A DNA stretch of 58,352 bases from an uncultured Gammaproteobacteria bacterium (GCA_913058135.1 CAJXPR010000008.1:1-58352); one strand, 5' to 3'. Positions 46,392 through 56,934 are shown, numbered from the stretch's first letter. Notes: generated by a model from the letters alone, not told the origin. Program-made: numbers and translations.

Positions 46392-48431
46392 ATGACAGCA
46401 TTTTTTTTACCTGCGATTAAATTGTTGAACGGTGTCGGGTTCAAGGCCAAGTTTTCGATCATTTTTATCAGCGTTTTATTGCCGCTGTCTGTTCTCACCA
46501 CATTGACTCTGCAGAGCCTCAATGCGGAGGTGCAAACATTACGGAATGAGATCGACGGGGTATCGTTTCTCAATTCCATACGCAGGCCCATGGAGCTGGT
46601 GCAGCAGCACCGGGGGCTGATGGCAGCGCTGCTGACCGCGCCGGACGATGCCACCCAGGCTCGTGTCAATCAGCTTCGTCTCCAGGTAGACAATGTGACC
46701 AATGAGCTCGCGGAAGCCGCGACGCAGCTTGGCGCCAGCGCTGACATCAATAATCGCGTCAGAAGCATTGCCAGCGCGTGGGCTGCCGTCAAATCCACGA
46801 ATACGATGACTCCCGAACTGAGCTTTGCTGCACACACGGATCTGATCAATGAACTGGTGCAGCTGGGGGAGTCCGCCTCGGACTCCTTTGAAGTATCATT
46901 GTCATCCCATCTGGACACCTATTACCTGGGTGACGCCATGGTGAACAGACTTCCCGCCATGAGCGAGGCGATGGGGCAGGCGCGGGCACAAGCCTCGGCC
47001 GCAGCGGCCAGTGGCATGCTGAGCGACGACGCCCGCATTTCGCTGGAAGTGCTGCTTTACAACATAGACGGCTATCGCTCGACTCTGGTTCGCGGGCTGG
47101 AAAGTGCCATTTCATATAATCCTGACCTTCGCCAGTCGTTGTCGGCGGCCATGCAGAGCAATGAGCGCGCCAGCAATGACCTGATTGATCTGGTGCGCAG
47201 GGAGCTGTTAGAGGCTGAATTCATCACGATCGACAGTGCTGCAGTTTTTGATGCCGCCACCCGTTCTGTTGGCACGGCCTATTCACTGTATGACGCTATA
47301 GCCCCGCAAATGGATCGTATACTGCAGCAAGAGCTCCGTGCAGTTTCGAACAATCTACTCATTGACATTGTCGTCGTGGTAACGGTGATATTGTTGTTGG
47401 CTTATCTTTTCATGAGTCTGTATCTGTCTATCAATGACAACGTTGAAAAGATAGGCAAGATCGCGGATTCGGTCTCTTCCGGCGATCTGTCAGTGCGCGT
47501 ACAGATTTCTGCCAAGGATGAAATGGGCGTTATTGGTCAGCAGGTCAACAAAATCACCGATCAGTTTGAAAGCGTTATCCTGCAGGTGAGCAGCGCCATG
47601 ACTCAGCTGGCATCCGCTGCCGAGGAGTTGTCCAGTGTGTCGCGACACAGTGCGGACAATGTATTGAAGCAACGCACAGAAACAGACATGGTAGCGGTGT
47701 CGATCAATGAAATGAGTGCTACCGTTCAGGAGGTGACGCGAAGTACTTCTCGTGCGTCGGAGGCGGCGGCGGACACCGATGAGCAGGCGGTCAGCGGGGC
47801 CAAGGTAGCAAGCGCAACAGCCCAGAGCATCGGGGCCCTGGCTGAGGATATTCTCAAATCAGCCAATGGCATGCAGCGCGTGGCGGCCGATAGCGAATCC
47901 ATCAGCGGCGTACTGGATGTGATCATGGGCGTGGCCGAGCAGACCAACCTGCTGGCATTGAATGCGGCGATTGAGGCTGCGCGCGCCGGTGAACATGGCC
48001 GCGGCTTCGCAGTGGTGGCAGACGAAGTGCGCACTCTGGCAAACCGGACCAAGGATTCCGCCAGCGAGATCGAGACCATGATCGATCATTTGCAGGCGGG
48101 TGTAAAAGAGGCGGTAGTGCTGATGGAGCAAAGCCGTCATCAGGCTTCCAAAGGCGTTGAAAACGCCAACGAGGCTGCTCAGGCCCTGGACTCGATTACC
48201 CGGGCCGTGACCACAATACGGGATATGAATCTGCAGATTGCCAGCGCTTCAGAGCAGCAGAGTGCCACGACGGAAGAACTGAACAGGAACGTAACCAGTA
48301 TACGCGAACTCGCTGAACAGTCAGCGGCCGGTGCCGATCAGACCACTGCGGCCAGCGAGGAGCTTGCGCGGTTGGCAGGTGATCTGCAACAGTCTGTGTC
48401 CAGATACACGACGAAAGAAGCTGCCAGATAG
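46392..48431 (+). CDS. Methyl-accepting chemotaxis protein with NIT-like periplasmic sensor and HAMP
   Basis: [18 protein letters not shown] resembles NIT-domain N-terminus; HAMP region; [41 protein letters not shown]. Confidence 0.9.
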   Translation: MTAFFLPAIKLLNGVGFKAKFSIIFISVLLPLSVLTTLTLQSLNAEVQTLRNEIDGVSFLNSIRRPMELVQQHRGLMAALLTAPDDATQARVNQLRLQVDNVTNELAEAATQLGASADINNRVRSIASAWAAVKSTNTMTPELSFAAHTDLINELVQLGESASDSFEVSLSSHLDTYYLGDAMVNRLPAMSEAMGQARAQASAAAASGMLSDDARISLEVLLYNIDGYRSTLVRGLESAISYNPDLRQSLSAAMQSNERASNDLIDLVRRELLEAEFITIDSAAVFDAATRSVGTAYSLYDAIAPQMDRILQQELRAVSNNLLIDIVVVVTVILLLAYLFMSLYLSINDNVEKIGKIADSVSSGDLSVRVQISAKDEMGVIGQQVNKITDQFESVILQVSSAMTQLASAAEELSSVSRHSADNVLKQRTETDMVAVSINEMSATVQEVTRSTSRASEAAADTDEQAVSGAKVASATAQSIGALAEDILKSANGMQRVAADSESISGVLDVIMGVAEQTNLLALNAAIEAARAGEHGRGFAVVADEVRTLANRTKDSASEIETMIDHLQAGVKEAVVLMEQSRHQASKGVENANEAAQALDSITRAVTTIRDMNLQIASASEQQSATTEELNRNVTSIRELAEQSAAGADQTTAASEELARLAGDLQQSVSRYTTKEAAR

Positions 48432-48476
48432 GGTATGCTGTTTCGGGCCAGCTGACATAGCAGAGGAGGTTTGCCC

Positions 48477-49724
48477 GTGAATCCTGTATACAGGCTGATG
48501 TTTCTTGCATTGATGGTTTGCGCCCAGTCCGGTTATTCCCAGCCCCCGGCTCAAAGTGACTCTGCCATGTCCGATACTTCAATCCAGCCCTTCAGCATAT
48601 CAATATCCGATGCCGCGCTGACAGATCTGCGGCAGCGTCTGCAACGCACCCGCCTGCCCGACCAGATACCGGGCACCGGGTGGGACTACGGCACCGACAC
48701 TGACTGGCTGAGCACGCTGCTGGCGTACTGGCGTGATGACTTCGACTGGCGTGCGCAGGAAGCGCAACTGAACAGTTTTGATCAGTTTGTCACCCACATT
48801 GACGGCGTGGATCTGCACTACATCCACCAGCGTTCACCGCATGCGCAGGCACGGCCGCTGTTACTGACACACGGCTGGCCGGGCTCGATTGTGGAGTTCC
48901 GGCATATCATCGACGCGCTCACGCATCCGGAGCAGCACGGTGGCAGCGCCGACGATGCCTTTCACGTGATCGCGCCGTCCCTGCCGGGGTTCGCATTCTC
49001 CGGCAAACCTGATCAGCCTGGCTATAACCCCGAACGCATGGCTCACATGCTGGCGGCCCTGATGCAGCGCCTTGGCTATCAGCGCTACGGGGCGCAGGGC
49101 GGAGACTGGGGTGGCATCATCAACCGCATTCTGGCAGCGCGTTACCCCGATCGGCTGATCGGCCTGCATTCCAATTTTGTGCTGGCCAGTGCGCCGCGTG
49201 ACCCGGACATCCTGGCCGCGACGCCCGCCGCCGATATGGAAAAGCGTGAAGCGCGTCAGGCCTATATGGTCAATGAAGTGGGCTACCAGCAGATTCAGGG
49301 CACCAAACCGCAATCCCTGGGGGTGGGGCTGAATGATTCACCAGCGGGGCTGGCGGCGTGGATAGGCGAAAAGTTTCACGGTTGGAGTGATCTCAGCGGT
49401 GAAAACCCGGACAGCAAATTCAGTCGTGATGATCTGCTCACCAATATCAGCGTGTACTGGTTTACCCAGAGCATCACCTCATCGGCTCGTATCTATTACG
49501 AGAACCGGGCCGTACCGACGACCGAGCCCCTGGGTTTCGTCAGTGTGCCCACCGCTGGCGCCATTTTCCCCAAGGAAATCTACCTGACGCCGCGCCTGTG
49601 GGCGGAACAGGCTTACAATATTGTGCGCTGGACAGAGATGCCTCGCGGTGGGCATTTTGCGGCCATGGAAGAGCCGGAGCTACTGCTCAACGATATTCGC
49701 GCGTTTTTTGCCGGCCTGGAATAA
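48477..49724 (+). CDS. Exported epoxide hydrolase (EHN-domain type)
   Basis: ISDAALTDLRQRLQRTRLPDQIPGTGWDYGTDTDWLSTLLAYWRDDFDWRAQEAQLNSF; LLLTHGWPGSIVEF; GAQGGDWGGIINRI; PRGGHFAAMEEPELL; GTG start after GGAGG. Confidence 0.88.
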   Translation: MNPVYRLMFLALMVCAQSGYSQPPAQSDSAMSDTSIQPFSISISDAALTDLRQRLQRTRLPDQIPGTGWDYGTDTDWLSTLLAYWRDDFDWRAQEAQLNSFDQFVTHIDGVDLHYIHQRSPHAQARPLLLTHGWPGSIVEFRHIIDALTHPEQHGGSADDAFHVIAPSLPGFAFSGKPDQPGYNPERMAHMLAALMQRLGYQRYGAQGGDWGGIINRILAARYPDRLIGLHSNFVLASAPRDPDILAATPAADMEKREARQAYMVNEVGYQQIQGTKPQSLGVGLNDSPAGLAAWIGEKFHGWSDLSGENPDSKFSRDDLLTNISVYWFTQSITSSARIYYENRAVPTTEPLGFVSVPTAGAIFPKEIYLTPRLWAEQAYNIVRWTEMPRGGHFAAMEEPELLLNDIRAFFAGLE

Positions 49725-49731
49725 ACCGGGT

Positions 49732-50406
49732 TTACAGAGGCGGATGGCCCCAGGGGTCAGGCGGGGTGGCCACTTCTTCGCTCAGGTCAAACTCCACGCG
49801 GAACAGGCGGTTGGAATCCCGTCGCCCCAGTTCGTAGACAAACAGCTCGTCCGGCACAATTTCCATGGCCCAGACGTTGGTCAGTGACACCAGCATGTCG
49901 CCACGGGTAAACATGTCGATGGAGAACTGATCGACCGGAAATTCCTGGCGCATGGCGGTGCCGTCATCGTCGGTATCGCCGCCGTACATGGTCACTGCGT
50001 CATCGCTGCCATCTTCATGACGGTGGTCGTGTTTAAGGCGCAGGCCTTCGTCCGTGCGGGTCAGAATCCAGGTGCGGCTGTGGTCATCGCCGACATGAAA
50101 TGGAATGCGGATTTCATTGTCACTGCATTCGCGCACATGCATGATCAGGGTCTGATTGGCAAACGCATCATCGGTCGGCGGCGGTGTGTTGGCGGCAACG
50201 CGCCCTGTAAATGACTGGCCGCAGTATTGTGCAATGTTTGCCATAAACCGGTCGGCGGGCTGGTCGCTGAGCAGGCGATCGGCGATAGCCCCGGTACTGT
50301 TGCCCTGCGGTTCACTGCAGGCAGCCAGTGACAACAGGCCGATCTGTACCGCGGTGATCATAACCTTGCGCAATCCCGGGCTGCGGGAGCAGAAGTTGTT
50401 GTTCAT
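49732..50406 (-). CDS. Putative lipoprotein, unknown function
   Basis: Lipobox LSLAACSE; CSDNEIRIPFHVGDDHSRTWILTRTDEGLRLKHDHRHEDGSDD; start trimmed to 50406. Confidence 0.7.
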   Translation of the reverse strand: MNNNFCSRSPGLRKVMITAVQIGLLSLAACSEPQGNSTGAIADRLLSDQPADRFMANIAQYCGQSFTGRVAANTPPPTDDAFANQTLIMHVRECSDNEIRIPFHVGDDHSRTWILTRTDEGLRLKHDHRHEDGSDDAVTMYGGDTDDDGTAMRQEFPVDQFSIDMFTRGDMLVSLTNVWAMEIVPDELFVYELGRRDSNRLFRVEFDLSEEVATPPDPWGHPPL

Positions 50407-50560
50407 GGCCAAATCCCTGATTGTCAGGCGATTGAGGTTAGCCTGTTTTTCCGGTGCAGGCAATGCAGGCGCCGGGCATGGTCACCCGCGTGCATTTGTT
50501 TTGACATGAATGGGCGCGGCTTCTATGCTGATGTCCGGACATTATCACCGGAGAATAACA

Positions 50561-52879
50561 ATGCGTAAGCCCGTGCTCTCTGTCACCTCAATGTTTGTGT
50601 CATCCCTGCTGGTTCTCAGCGCCTGCTCCGAGCAGACCGAATCCCCGCCTGTGACGTCAGCGACAGAGCAACCCGAATACCGTTACCAGACGGATATCCG
50701 CTGGACCAGCTATGGCATTCCGCATGTCAGAGCCGAAGACTGGGGCAGTCTCGGGTATGGCTTTGCCTATGCCACCGCGCGTGACGCAGTCTGCACCATG
50801 GCCCGTGATGTGGTGATGGTCAACGGCGAGCTGTCCCTTAACTTTGGTGAAGGCGGTGGCAATATGGAAAGTGACATATTCCATCGTGCCGTGCTCGATG
50901 AGGCCATGATTAACACCTACCGGGATGGCCAAAGCGAAAAAGCCAACGAGTTTTCGGCGGGCTATGTTGACGGCTACAACCGCTACCTGGCGGAACACGG
51001 TGACGATCTGCCGCCTGCGTGCGCGGACACCGACTGGGTGCGCAGCATTACCGAGCTCGATGTTGACAAGCTGACCATTGGTGTCGGCATTCGTTACGGA
51101 CTGGCGTTGTTTCAGCGCGAGATGGCCAATGCAGCGCCTCCGGGCATGCCGGTCGCCAGTCTGGACAGTGACTTCGTTATCGACGCCGGCATTGGCAGCA
51201 ATGCCGTGGCCATGGGCCGCGCGGTCACCGAATCCGGTCGTGGTCTGCTGCTGGGCAATCCGCATTACCCCTGGCAGGGTTCGTCCCGTTTTCACCTGAT
51301 TCATACCACCATACCGGGCGAACTTGATGTCATGGGTGTGAGCCTGTACACCACCAACCGGGTTGCCATCGGTTTCAATCATGATGTGGCCTGGACGCAC
51401 ACGGTGTCCACCGGCATGCGTTCCACCGTGTATGCCCTGGAGCTGGACCCGGAGAACCCCACCCGTTACCGCTATGGCGACGAGTACAGGGACATGGAGC
51501 GGGTCAGCATCGAGGTGCCGGTGACCAATCAGGAAGGCGGTGTCAGCACGGTCGCGCGTGACGTCTACATGAGCCATTACGGCCCGCTGGTAGTCTCCGA
51601 CCAGTTGCCATGGACCGACACCACTGCGTTTGCCATACGTGACGTCAACCTTTACAACGACAAGTCCGCAGCAACCTATGACGCGCTGAACACCGCACGT
51701 AATATTGATGAAGTGGAAGCAGCATTGAGCCTGCAGGGTGTGTCCTGGGTCAACACCATTGCCGCCGACAGTGATGGCACCGCCTTTTATGCTGACATCA
51801 GCGTGGTGCCCAATGTTGACAGCGCGCTGATTGAGGCCTGCCGCATTGATGCCGACAATGTGCCATCCAGGGTCGTGCTGCTCAACGGCAGCAACCCCGA
51901 GTGCGAATGGTATGACTCCGATGAATCAGAGATACCTGGCGCTATGCCGGCAGATGACATGCCGCGCATCCGTCGTGACGACTATGTCCACAATGCCAAT
52001 GACAGTTACTGGTTGACCACGCCGCGCGAACCGCTGGAAGGTTATTCGCCCATTATCGGATCTGAGCGCACGCCGGTCAGTTTGCGCACTCGCGCCGGGC
52101 TGAGTTTTATCGAAGAAGCACTGGCCACGGGCGAAAAGATGGGGCCACAACACATTCAGGACATGTTGTTCAGTCACCGCCATTTTGGTGCCGAACTGTT
52201 CCTGGACGAGGTGCTGGCACTATGCACTGATCACAGCGAACCGGTGATGCTGGACGGCAACGAGGTCGATATTACCGCGAGCTGTGGTGTGCTGGCCGAC
52301 TGGGATCGGCGCAGCGACATCGACAGTCGCGGCGCCCACATCTGGCGTGAGTTCTGGCGGCAGGCAGCGGCCATTCCGGATCGTTACGCAGTGCCGTTTG
52401 ACGCCAGTGACCCGGTCAACACACCACGGCAGCTGGCCACGGACCAGCCGGCGGTGCGCTCAGGATTATTGCAGGCACTGGCCTATGCACAGACCTTTTT
52501 CCAGGACCAGGGTATAGCCCTGGATGCCACCTGGGGGTCGTTGCAGTACGAACCACGCAATGAGGAGCAGATTCCCATTCCCGGTGGGGATGGCGGCGCC
52601 GGCATGTGGAGTGTGATCACCTCACAGTTCAACCCTGAGGTTGGCGCCTACACACCCATCCTGCATGGCAACAGCTACATGCAGGTGATCAGTTGGGATG
52701 AGGACGGGCGCGTGGATCCGCGCGGCATTCTGAGCTACTCACAGTCCGAGGATCCTCGGTCTGCGCATTTTGCCGATCAGACCCGCCTGTATTCACAAAG
52801 CCAGTGGCTGGATCTGCCCTTCCACGAGGAAGACATCCTGGCAGATCCTGCCCTGCAGACCTTGACACTGCGCGAGTAA
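50561..52879 (+). CDS. Penicillin acylase / acyl-homoserine-lactone acylase-type Ntn hydrolase, predicted lipoprotein
   Basis: Lipobox LVLSACSE; IRWTSYGIPHVRAEDWGSLGYGFAYATARD; autoprocessing site GSNAVAMG; NPHYPWQGSSRFHLIH; start trimmed to 50561. Confidence 0.88.
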   Translation: MRKPVLSVTSMFVSSLLVLSACSEQTESPPVTSATEQPEYRYQTDIRWTSYGIPHVRAEDWGSLGYGFAYATARDAVCTMARDVVMVNGELSLNFGEGGGNMESDIFHRAVLDEAMINTYRDGQSEKANEFSAGYVDGYNRYLAEHGDDLPPACADTDWVRSITELDVDKLTIGVGIRYGLALFQREMANAAPPGMPVASLDSDFVIDAGIGSNAVAMGRAVTESGRGLLLGNPHYPWQGSSRFHLIHTTIPGELDVMGVSLYTTNRVAIGFNHDVAWTHTVSTGMRSTVYALELDPENPTRYRYGDEYRDMERVSIEVPVTNQEGGVSTVARDVYMSHYGPLVVSDQLPWTDTTAFAIRDVNLYNDKSAATYDALNTARNIDEVEAALSLQGVSWVNTIAADSDGTAFYADISVVPNVDSALIEACRIDADNVPSRVVLLNGSNPECEWYDSDESEIPGAMPADDMPRIRRDDYVHNANDSYWLTTPREPLEGYSPIIGSERTPVSLRTRAGLSFIEEALATGEKMGPQHIQDMLFSHRHFGAELFLDEVLALCTDHSEPVMLDGNEVDITASCGVLADWDRRSDIDSRGAHIWREFWRQAAAIPDRYAVPFDASDPVNTPRQLATDQPAVRSGLLQALAYAQTFFQDQGIALDATWGSLQYEPRNEEQIPIPGGDGGAGMWSVITSQFNPEVGAYTPILHGNSYMQVISWDEDGRVDPRGILSYSQSEDPRSAHFADQTRLYSQSQWLDLPFHEEDILADPALQTLTLRE

Positions 52880-52904
52880 CGGACGCGGATCGGCTGCCGT
52901 GCGC

Positions 52905-53459
52905 TCAGGCTTCAGGCGCGCGGCAGCGTGGGTCAGCCTGCTGGATGCCGGTGATCATCTCCCGGCTCAGTGGCAGCGGGTCACAACCATGACCGGTCTC
53001 GCAGATCATGTCCCACTGCGGCTCCGCCTTGATGTGGCAGTCCAGGCAGTTGCCGCCAAAGCGGTTTACCACATCGGTAAAACCGCGCACGGTAATTTCC
53101 GAGCCCTGCGGGCTGACGTTGAGTTCAAAAAATTCCCAGTCATTGGTCGCCGGGCTGGTGCCTTCAGGCTGCTTGACCATGACTTCCGTGGGCACCAGTT
53201 GTACCACCGAGCCCGTCGGGTAAGGCGCGCCTTCGGGTGCGTTGGCAGCTGCGATGGTGGCGTCAAGGTCACCCAGAAGATTGTCGACAAAGAAACCGCG
53301 CACTGCGGTCATGTCAGTCAGGCAGTCGAAGGTGCTGGCCTCGATGGCAATGGGCTGGCTCGATTGGGCCATCAGCTGGTTGATGCCCAGGCCGGCGGAT
53401 AAGGCTACGGCAGCCAGCCCGATAACAATTCGTGTGCGCTTGGTAAATGATTTTTTCAT
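52905..53459 (-). CDS. Exported single-CXXCH heme (cytochrome c-like) protein
   Basis: Signal peptide; GGNCLDCHIKAEPQWDMICETGHGCDPLPL; start trimmed to MKKSF. Confidence 0.75.
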   Translation of the reverse strand: MKKSFTKRTRIVIGLAAVALSAGLGINQLMAQSSQPIAIEASTFDCLTDMTAVRGFFVDNLLGDLDATIAAANAPEGAPYPTGSVVQLVPTEVMVKQPEGTSPATNDWEFFELNVSPQGSEITVRGFTDVVNRFGGNCLDCHIKAEPQWDMICETGHGCDPLPLSREMITGIQQADPRCRAPEA

Positions 53460-53514
53460 GCAGGGTTTCCTCATCAAAAGGTCGGTATCAACTGGTCTGT
53501 CATTAGTATTGCAA

Positions 53515-53535
53515 GCGATAGTATCGCGCGCGATA
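53515..53535. promoter_or_regulatory. Overlapping palindromes, candidate regulator binding site
   Basis: GCGATA-G-TATCGC (53515-53527) overlapping the perfect 14-bp palindrome TATCGCGCGCGATA (53522-53535), upstream of the CXXCH gene and just downstream of the MarR/OhrR gene. Confidence 0.5.
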
Positions 53536-53603
53536 TAAAATCGCAACGGCTTGCGATGGTTCGAGCCCTGGATGCGATCGCTGCCACCGCGGTGGCGGTG
53601 AAA

Positions 53604-54083
53604 TCACTGCAGATGGCGTATCAGGGCGTCCAGTTGCTGTTTCAGTTTGATGCCTTCTTCCAGCGGATAACCGGCGCTTTCAAACATCTTTTCAGGAATA
53701 CAGGCGCACTTCTGTTTCAGGCGTTTACCCTTGCGGGTCAGGGTTATGGTCACCACGCGCTCGTCATCCGCGCTGCGCGTGCGCTCAATAATGTCCATCA
53801 GCTCCAGCCGCTTCAGCAGCGGGGTTACAGTATTGGTCGCCAGCTGTGCGCGCTGGCCTATGTGCGACACCGTGCAGGGGGCATCTTCCCACAGGATCAG
53901 CAGCACGATGTACTGTGGGTAGGTCAGTCCCAGTGGTTCCAGTAACGGTTGGTATAACCGCGTGACCAGGCGCGACGCCGCGTACAGGGGGAAGCATAAC
54001 TGGTTTTCCAGGCGCAGGTAGCGATCCGTATCCTGGTTGTCATCGGCTTTGGCTGTCAGGGTTTTTGTGGTCGTTCTGGGCAT
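53604..54083 (-). CDS. MarR-family transcriptional regulator, OhrR-like
   Basis: RLENQLCFPLYAASRLVTRLYQPLLEPLGLTYPQYIVLLILWED with OhrR-type reactive Cys; winged-helix LATNTVTPLLKRLELMDIIERTRSADDERVVTITLT. Confidence 0.88.
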   Translation of the reverse strand: MPRTTTKTLTAKADDNQDTDRYLRLENQLCFPLYAASRLVTRLYQPLLEPLGLTYPQYIVLLILWEDAPCTVSHIGQRAQLATNTVTPLLKRLELMDIIERTRSADDERVVTITLTRKGKRLKQKCACIPEKMFESAGYPLEEGIKLKQQLDALIRHLQ

Positions 54084-54148
54084 GTTGTCACGTATATCCT
54101 GTCTGGGCGTGGGCGCGGCAACTCGCAAGCGCGCCCGATTTGCTTATA

Positions 54149-54724
54149 ATGGCCATAGTTATCCATCGAATCAACTGGAGAGTGTTTGTGTCCCTGTGTT
54201 ACCGATTGCCGCTGACCCTGGTCTGTTTGCTGACAGTCGCCGCCTGCGCCAGTTCTCGGGTGCTGACCGAATGGCCGGACACCGTCCCGGAACAGGATCT
54301 GTTCCTGCAGGCCTATCAGCAGGACCCGGAAAACCAGGCGCGGCAGACCGATGTCGAGTATCTGACCTGGGTGGTGCGTTTCTACGAAGGCTGGGAGATG
54401 ATGGCTACCGGCTGGAATGACATGACACCGGTGGTGCTCAGTGATCTGAATGCACAACAGAGCGAACAGGTGGCCGACATGCGGGACAACCTGGGCGTGC
54501 TGATCGCCGCCGAGTGGGCCAAGGACAACGACGTGCGCATTATCGATACCGCGATGCTCAGCCTGTGGGGCGGTGTCATGGTGGCGGCGCTGGAGCCCGA
54601 GGTGCGCATTGACGCGATCGAACTGATTACCGATGACGTCGAGCGCCTGCTGGCCGGCGAGCTGGCGCCGGCGCGCATCAACGATGGCCGGTATGCGTCG
54701 CGGCTACCGATTGATCTGAATTAG
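54149..54724 (+). CDS. Putative lipoprotein, unknown function
   Basis: Hydrophobic segment with lipobox VAACAS; start uncertain (ATG 54149 or GTG 54188). Confidence 0.6.
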   Translation: MAIVIHRINWRVFVSLCYRLPLTLVCLLTVAACASSRVLTEWPDTVPEQDLFLQAYQQDPENQARQTDVEYLTWVVRFYEGWEMMATGWNDMTPVVLSDLNAQQSEQVADMRDNLGVLIAAEWAKDNDVRIIDTAMLSLWGGVMVAALEPEVRIDAIELITDDVERLLAGELAPARINDGRYASRLPIDLN

Positions 54725-54732
54725 CGTCTGAA

Positions 54733-56757
54733 TTAGCGCCCGGGCGCCAGCTCCTTGTGGCGCACGATGATTTTCGACATATCGTGGCGGCAGGAACCCG
54801 CCTTGTTGATCAGCTTGCGCTCGCAGATATCACAGCGCACACACTCCTTGAAATCGATCTTCTCACGGCGTATCGCGCCGGTCGGGCAGGCGTGCTCGCA
54901 CACGGTGCAGACCTGGCACTGCGGTACCCGCCTGATACGTCGGGGGCTGATGAATGACACCACGCCGAGTGCTGCGCCCAGCGGACAGACATAACGGCAG
55001 TAGAACCGCGGCACCACCACACAGGCCAGCAGGATCGCGCCGAGAATGGCAAACAGCGTCACCGATCCGCTGAGGAAGAACAGCGTGCCGAAGGGCTCAA
55101 AATACTGGAACACGGCGACATTGTTGGCGATCAGCGCCGCGCCGATGATAAAGGCCAGGAAGGCGTATTTGGTGTAGATCCCCAGATCGTGCCATTTCTG
55201 CGGCACCTTCAGTAACCAGCGCTTTGGCGTAAAGCGGCTGATGAAGTCCTGTACCGCACCAAACGGGCAAAGGGATGAGCAGAACAGGCGTCCCCAGATC
55301 AGCGTGGTCACTACGGTAAACACCACAATCATCAGCAGCGGCAGGTTGCTGAGCAGGAAACCCGGACCCTGGACCAGGGCGCCGGTGATATGTGCCACAG
55401 ACAGAAAGCCGGCCTTCATGAAGCCAAGGTATACCACGACCAGCGTTAAGGCTGCCCAGCGCCAGCGCGCACTCTTGCGGAAGAACGCGGTCAGCACCAG
55501 GGCAAAAATCAGCAGCAGCATGGCTACCTCCGCCCACGGCGTGACACCCCAGGGCGGGTCAGCAAGAAACTGGTGGATGGCGCTGTTCTCTGTGCGGATA
55601 ATACGTTCGATCTCGGCTTCGCTCAGTATCGGATCACCGCTGGCCAGGCGTTGTCCCAGGCCCAGAATCTCATATTGCAGCTCGTAAGGGTCCAGGCTGC
55701 CCAGCGGCTGGTAATAGATATTGATGGGCTGCGACAGGTCGTAACGGTCATCAAGCACAATCGCCCCGCCAAACTCGGCGCGCCCGGCGATCAGCCCTTC
55801 ATCGGCATTGCCGGCAGAGACCAGCAGGTTGGCAGTCAGGCGCCGCATGGGCAGGTCACCCTGCTGCAGCTGCAAGCGGTCCTGACGAAACTGTTGATAA
55901 CCGGTGCCGCCCACCGCCATCAGGATCATCTGGTTACCGCCGAGCCGGGAGCTGGCGTCACGTTCCGCGCGTGCGTACGCTGTGTTGCCGATAAAATACT
56001 CACCCAGCGCCGGGTGGCCCATGTAGGTAAAGGTCAGTTCCAGGGTTTCGCCACCAGGCAGGTCCATGCTGATCTGTCTGATGACCCCCTGCTCAACGAG
56101 TTCGTCCCAGCTGGTCTGCTGCATTTCCTGCAGGATGCGTTCATGGCGGGCGCGCTCCACGGCAGTGCCGGGCGTGAACCCATTATAGGCACCGGCGACA
56201 CGGCGGGCCGCTTCACGGATGCCGCGGGTGATGGCAAAGGAGCTGACGGTGGCGCCGGCAATGCCATCGATGTCACTGTTGATGCGGAAGTCGTCGGCGA
56301 TGGATTTGCCGGCAAACTGGCCCTGAAAGACTGGATCGGCCAGAAAGTCGCCCAGGGTGTTGGTATAGGATTCCACATAGCTGAGAATCTTCATGCCGGT
56401 CAGCTGATTGTTGAGGTCCACACCCACCAGCATGGGAATGGGCGCACTGAAACCGCGTTCTTCCGGCGGCACATCGGCGGTCAGGAAGACATAACCCAGC
56501 AGCTCCCGGCCGCCATTGGCTGTGCTGCGGTAGGCTTCGTAAACCGGCGGTTCGCCCTGCTTGTCCGAAAACTCATCAGCGGCGGGCATTACCTGTTGCA
56601 ACCACTCAGGCTGCACATCGGTGGAAAACGGCGTACGCACCGGGTTACCTTCAACGGGTTGGCGTGGCGGTTGTGCCTGCAGGACGGTGCTGGTCAATGC
56701 CATAGTCAGCGCCATAGCCAACGCCATGACGGATACATACAATCGGGGGGCAGACAT
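54733..56757 (-). CDS. NosR/NirI-family FMN-binding, 4Fe-4S polyferredoxin membrane protein
   Basis: FMN-binding motif GATVSSFAITRG; CSSLCPFGAVQ, CRYVCPLGA, CQVCTVCEHACPTGAI, CVRCDIC; start trimmed to 56757. Confidence 0.88.
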   Translation of the reverse strand: MSAPRLYVSVMALAMALTMALTSTVLQAQPPRQPVEGNPVRTPFSTDVQPEWLQQVMPAADEFSDKQGEPPVYEAYRSTANGGRELLGYVFLTADVPPEERGFSAPIPMLVGVDLNNQLTGMKILSYVESYTNTLGDFLADPVFQGQFAGKSIADDFRINSDIDGIAGATVSSFAITRGIREAARRVAGAYNGFTPGTAVERARHERILQEMQQTSWDELVEQGVIRQISMDLPGGETLELTFTYMGHPALGEYFIGNTAYARAERDASSRLGGNQMILMAVGGTGYQQFRQDRLQLQQGDLPMRRLTANLLVSAGNADEGLIAGRAEFGGAIVLDDRYDLSQPINIYYQPLGSLDPYELQYEILGLGQRLASGDPILSEAEIERIIRTENSAIHQFLADPPWGVTPWAEVAMLLLIFALVLTAFFRKSARWRWAALTLVVVYLGFMKAGFLSVAHITGALVQGPGFLLSNLPLLMIVVFTVVTTLIWGRLFCSSLCPFGAVQDFISRFTPKRWLLKVPQKWHDLGIYTKYAFLAFIIGAALIANNVAVFQYFEPFGTLFFLSGSVTLFAILGAILLACVVVPRFYCRYVCPLGAALGVVSFISPRRIRRVPQCQVCTVCEHACPTGAIRREKIDFKECVRCDICERKLINKAGSCRHDMSKIIVRHKELAPGR

Positions 56758-56934
56758 GTCGTTGTTTTGATCCTTGTTCAGTGCGTTACTGGCAATGGGC
56801 GCGCTTACTATAACCGCCGCCTTCAGCCAGCGGTAGCAGCCAGCGGCATTGTGAGACAAAATGTCACATAGTTGCGGGCGAACGTGTCAGCCGTGAGCCG
56901 ATAAGACAGCCAGTGTTAAACCAAAAGGACCGCC

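Noticed and set aside
55573-56871. 432-aa plus-strand ORF
   Set aside because: Antisense shadow of the NosR-like gene, whose minus-strand frame has FMN and Fe-S motifs.
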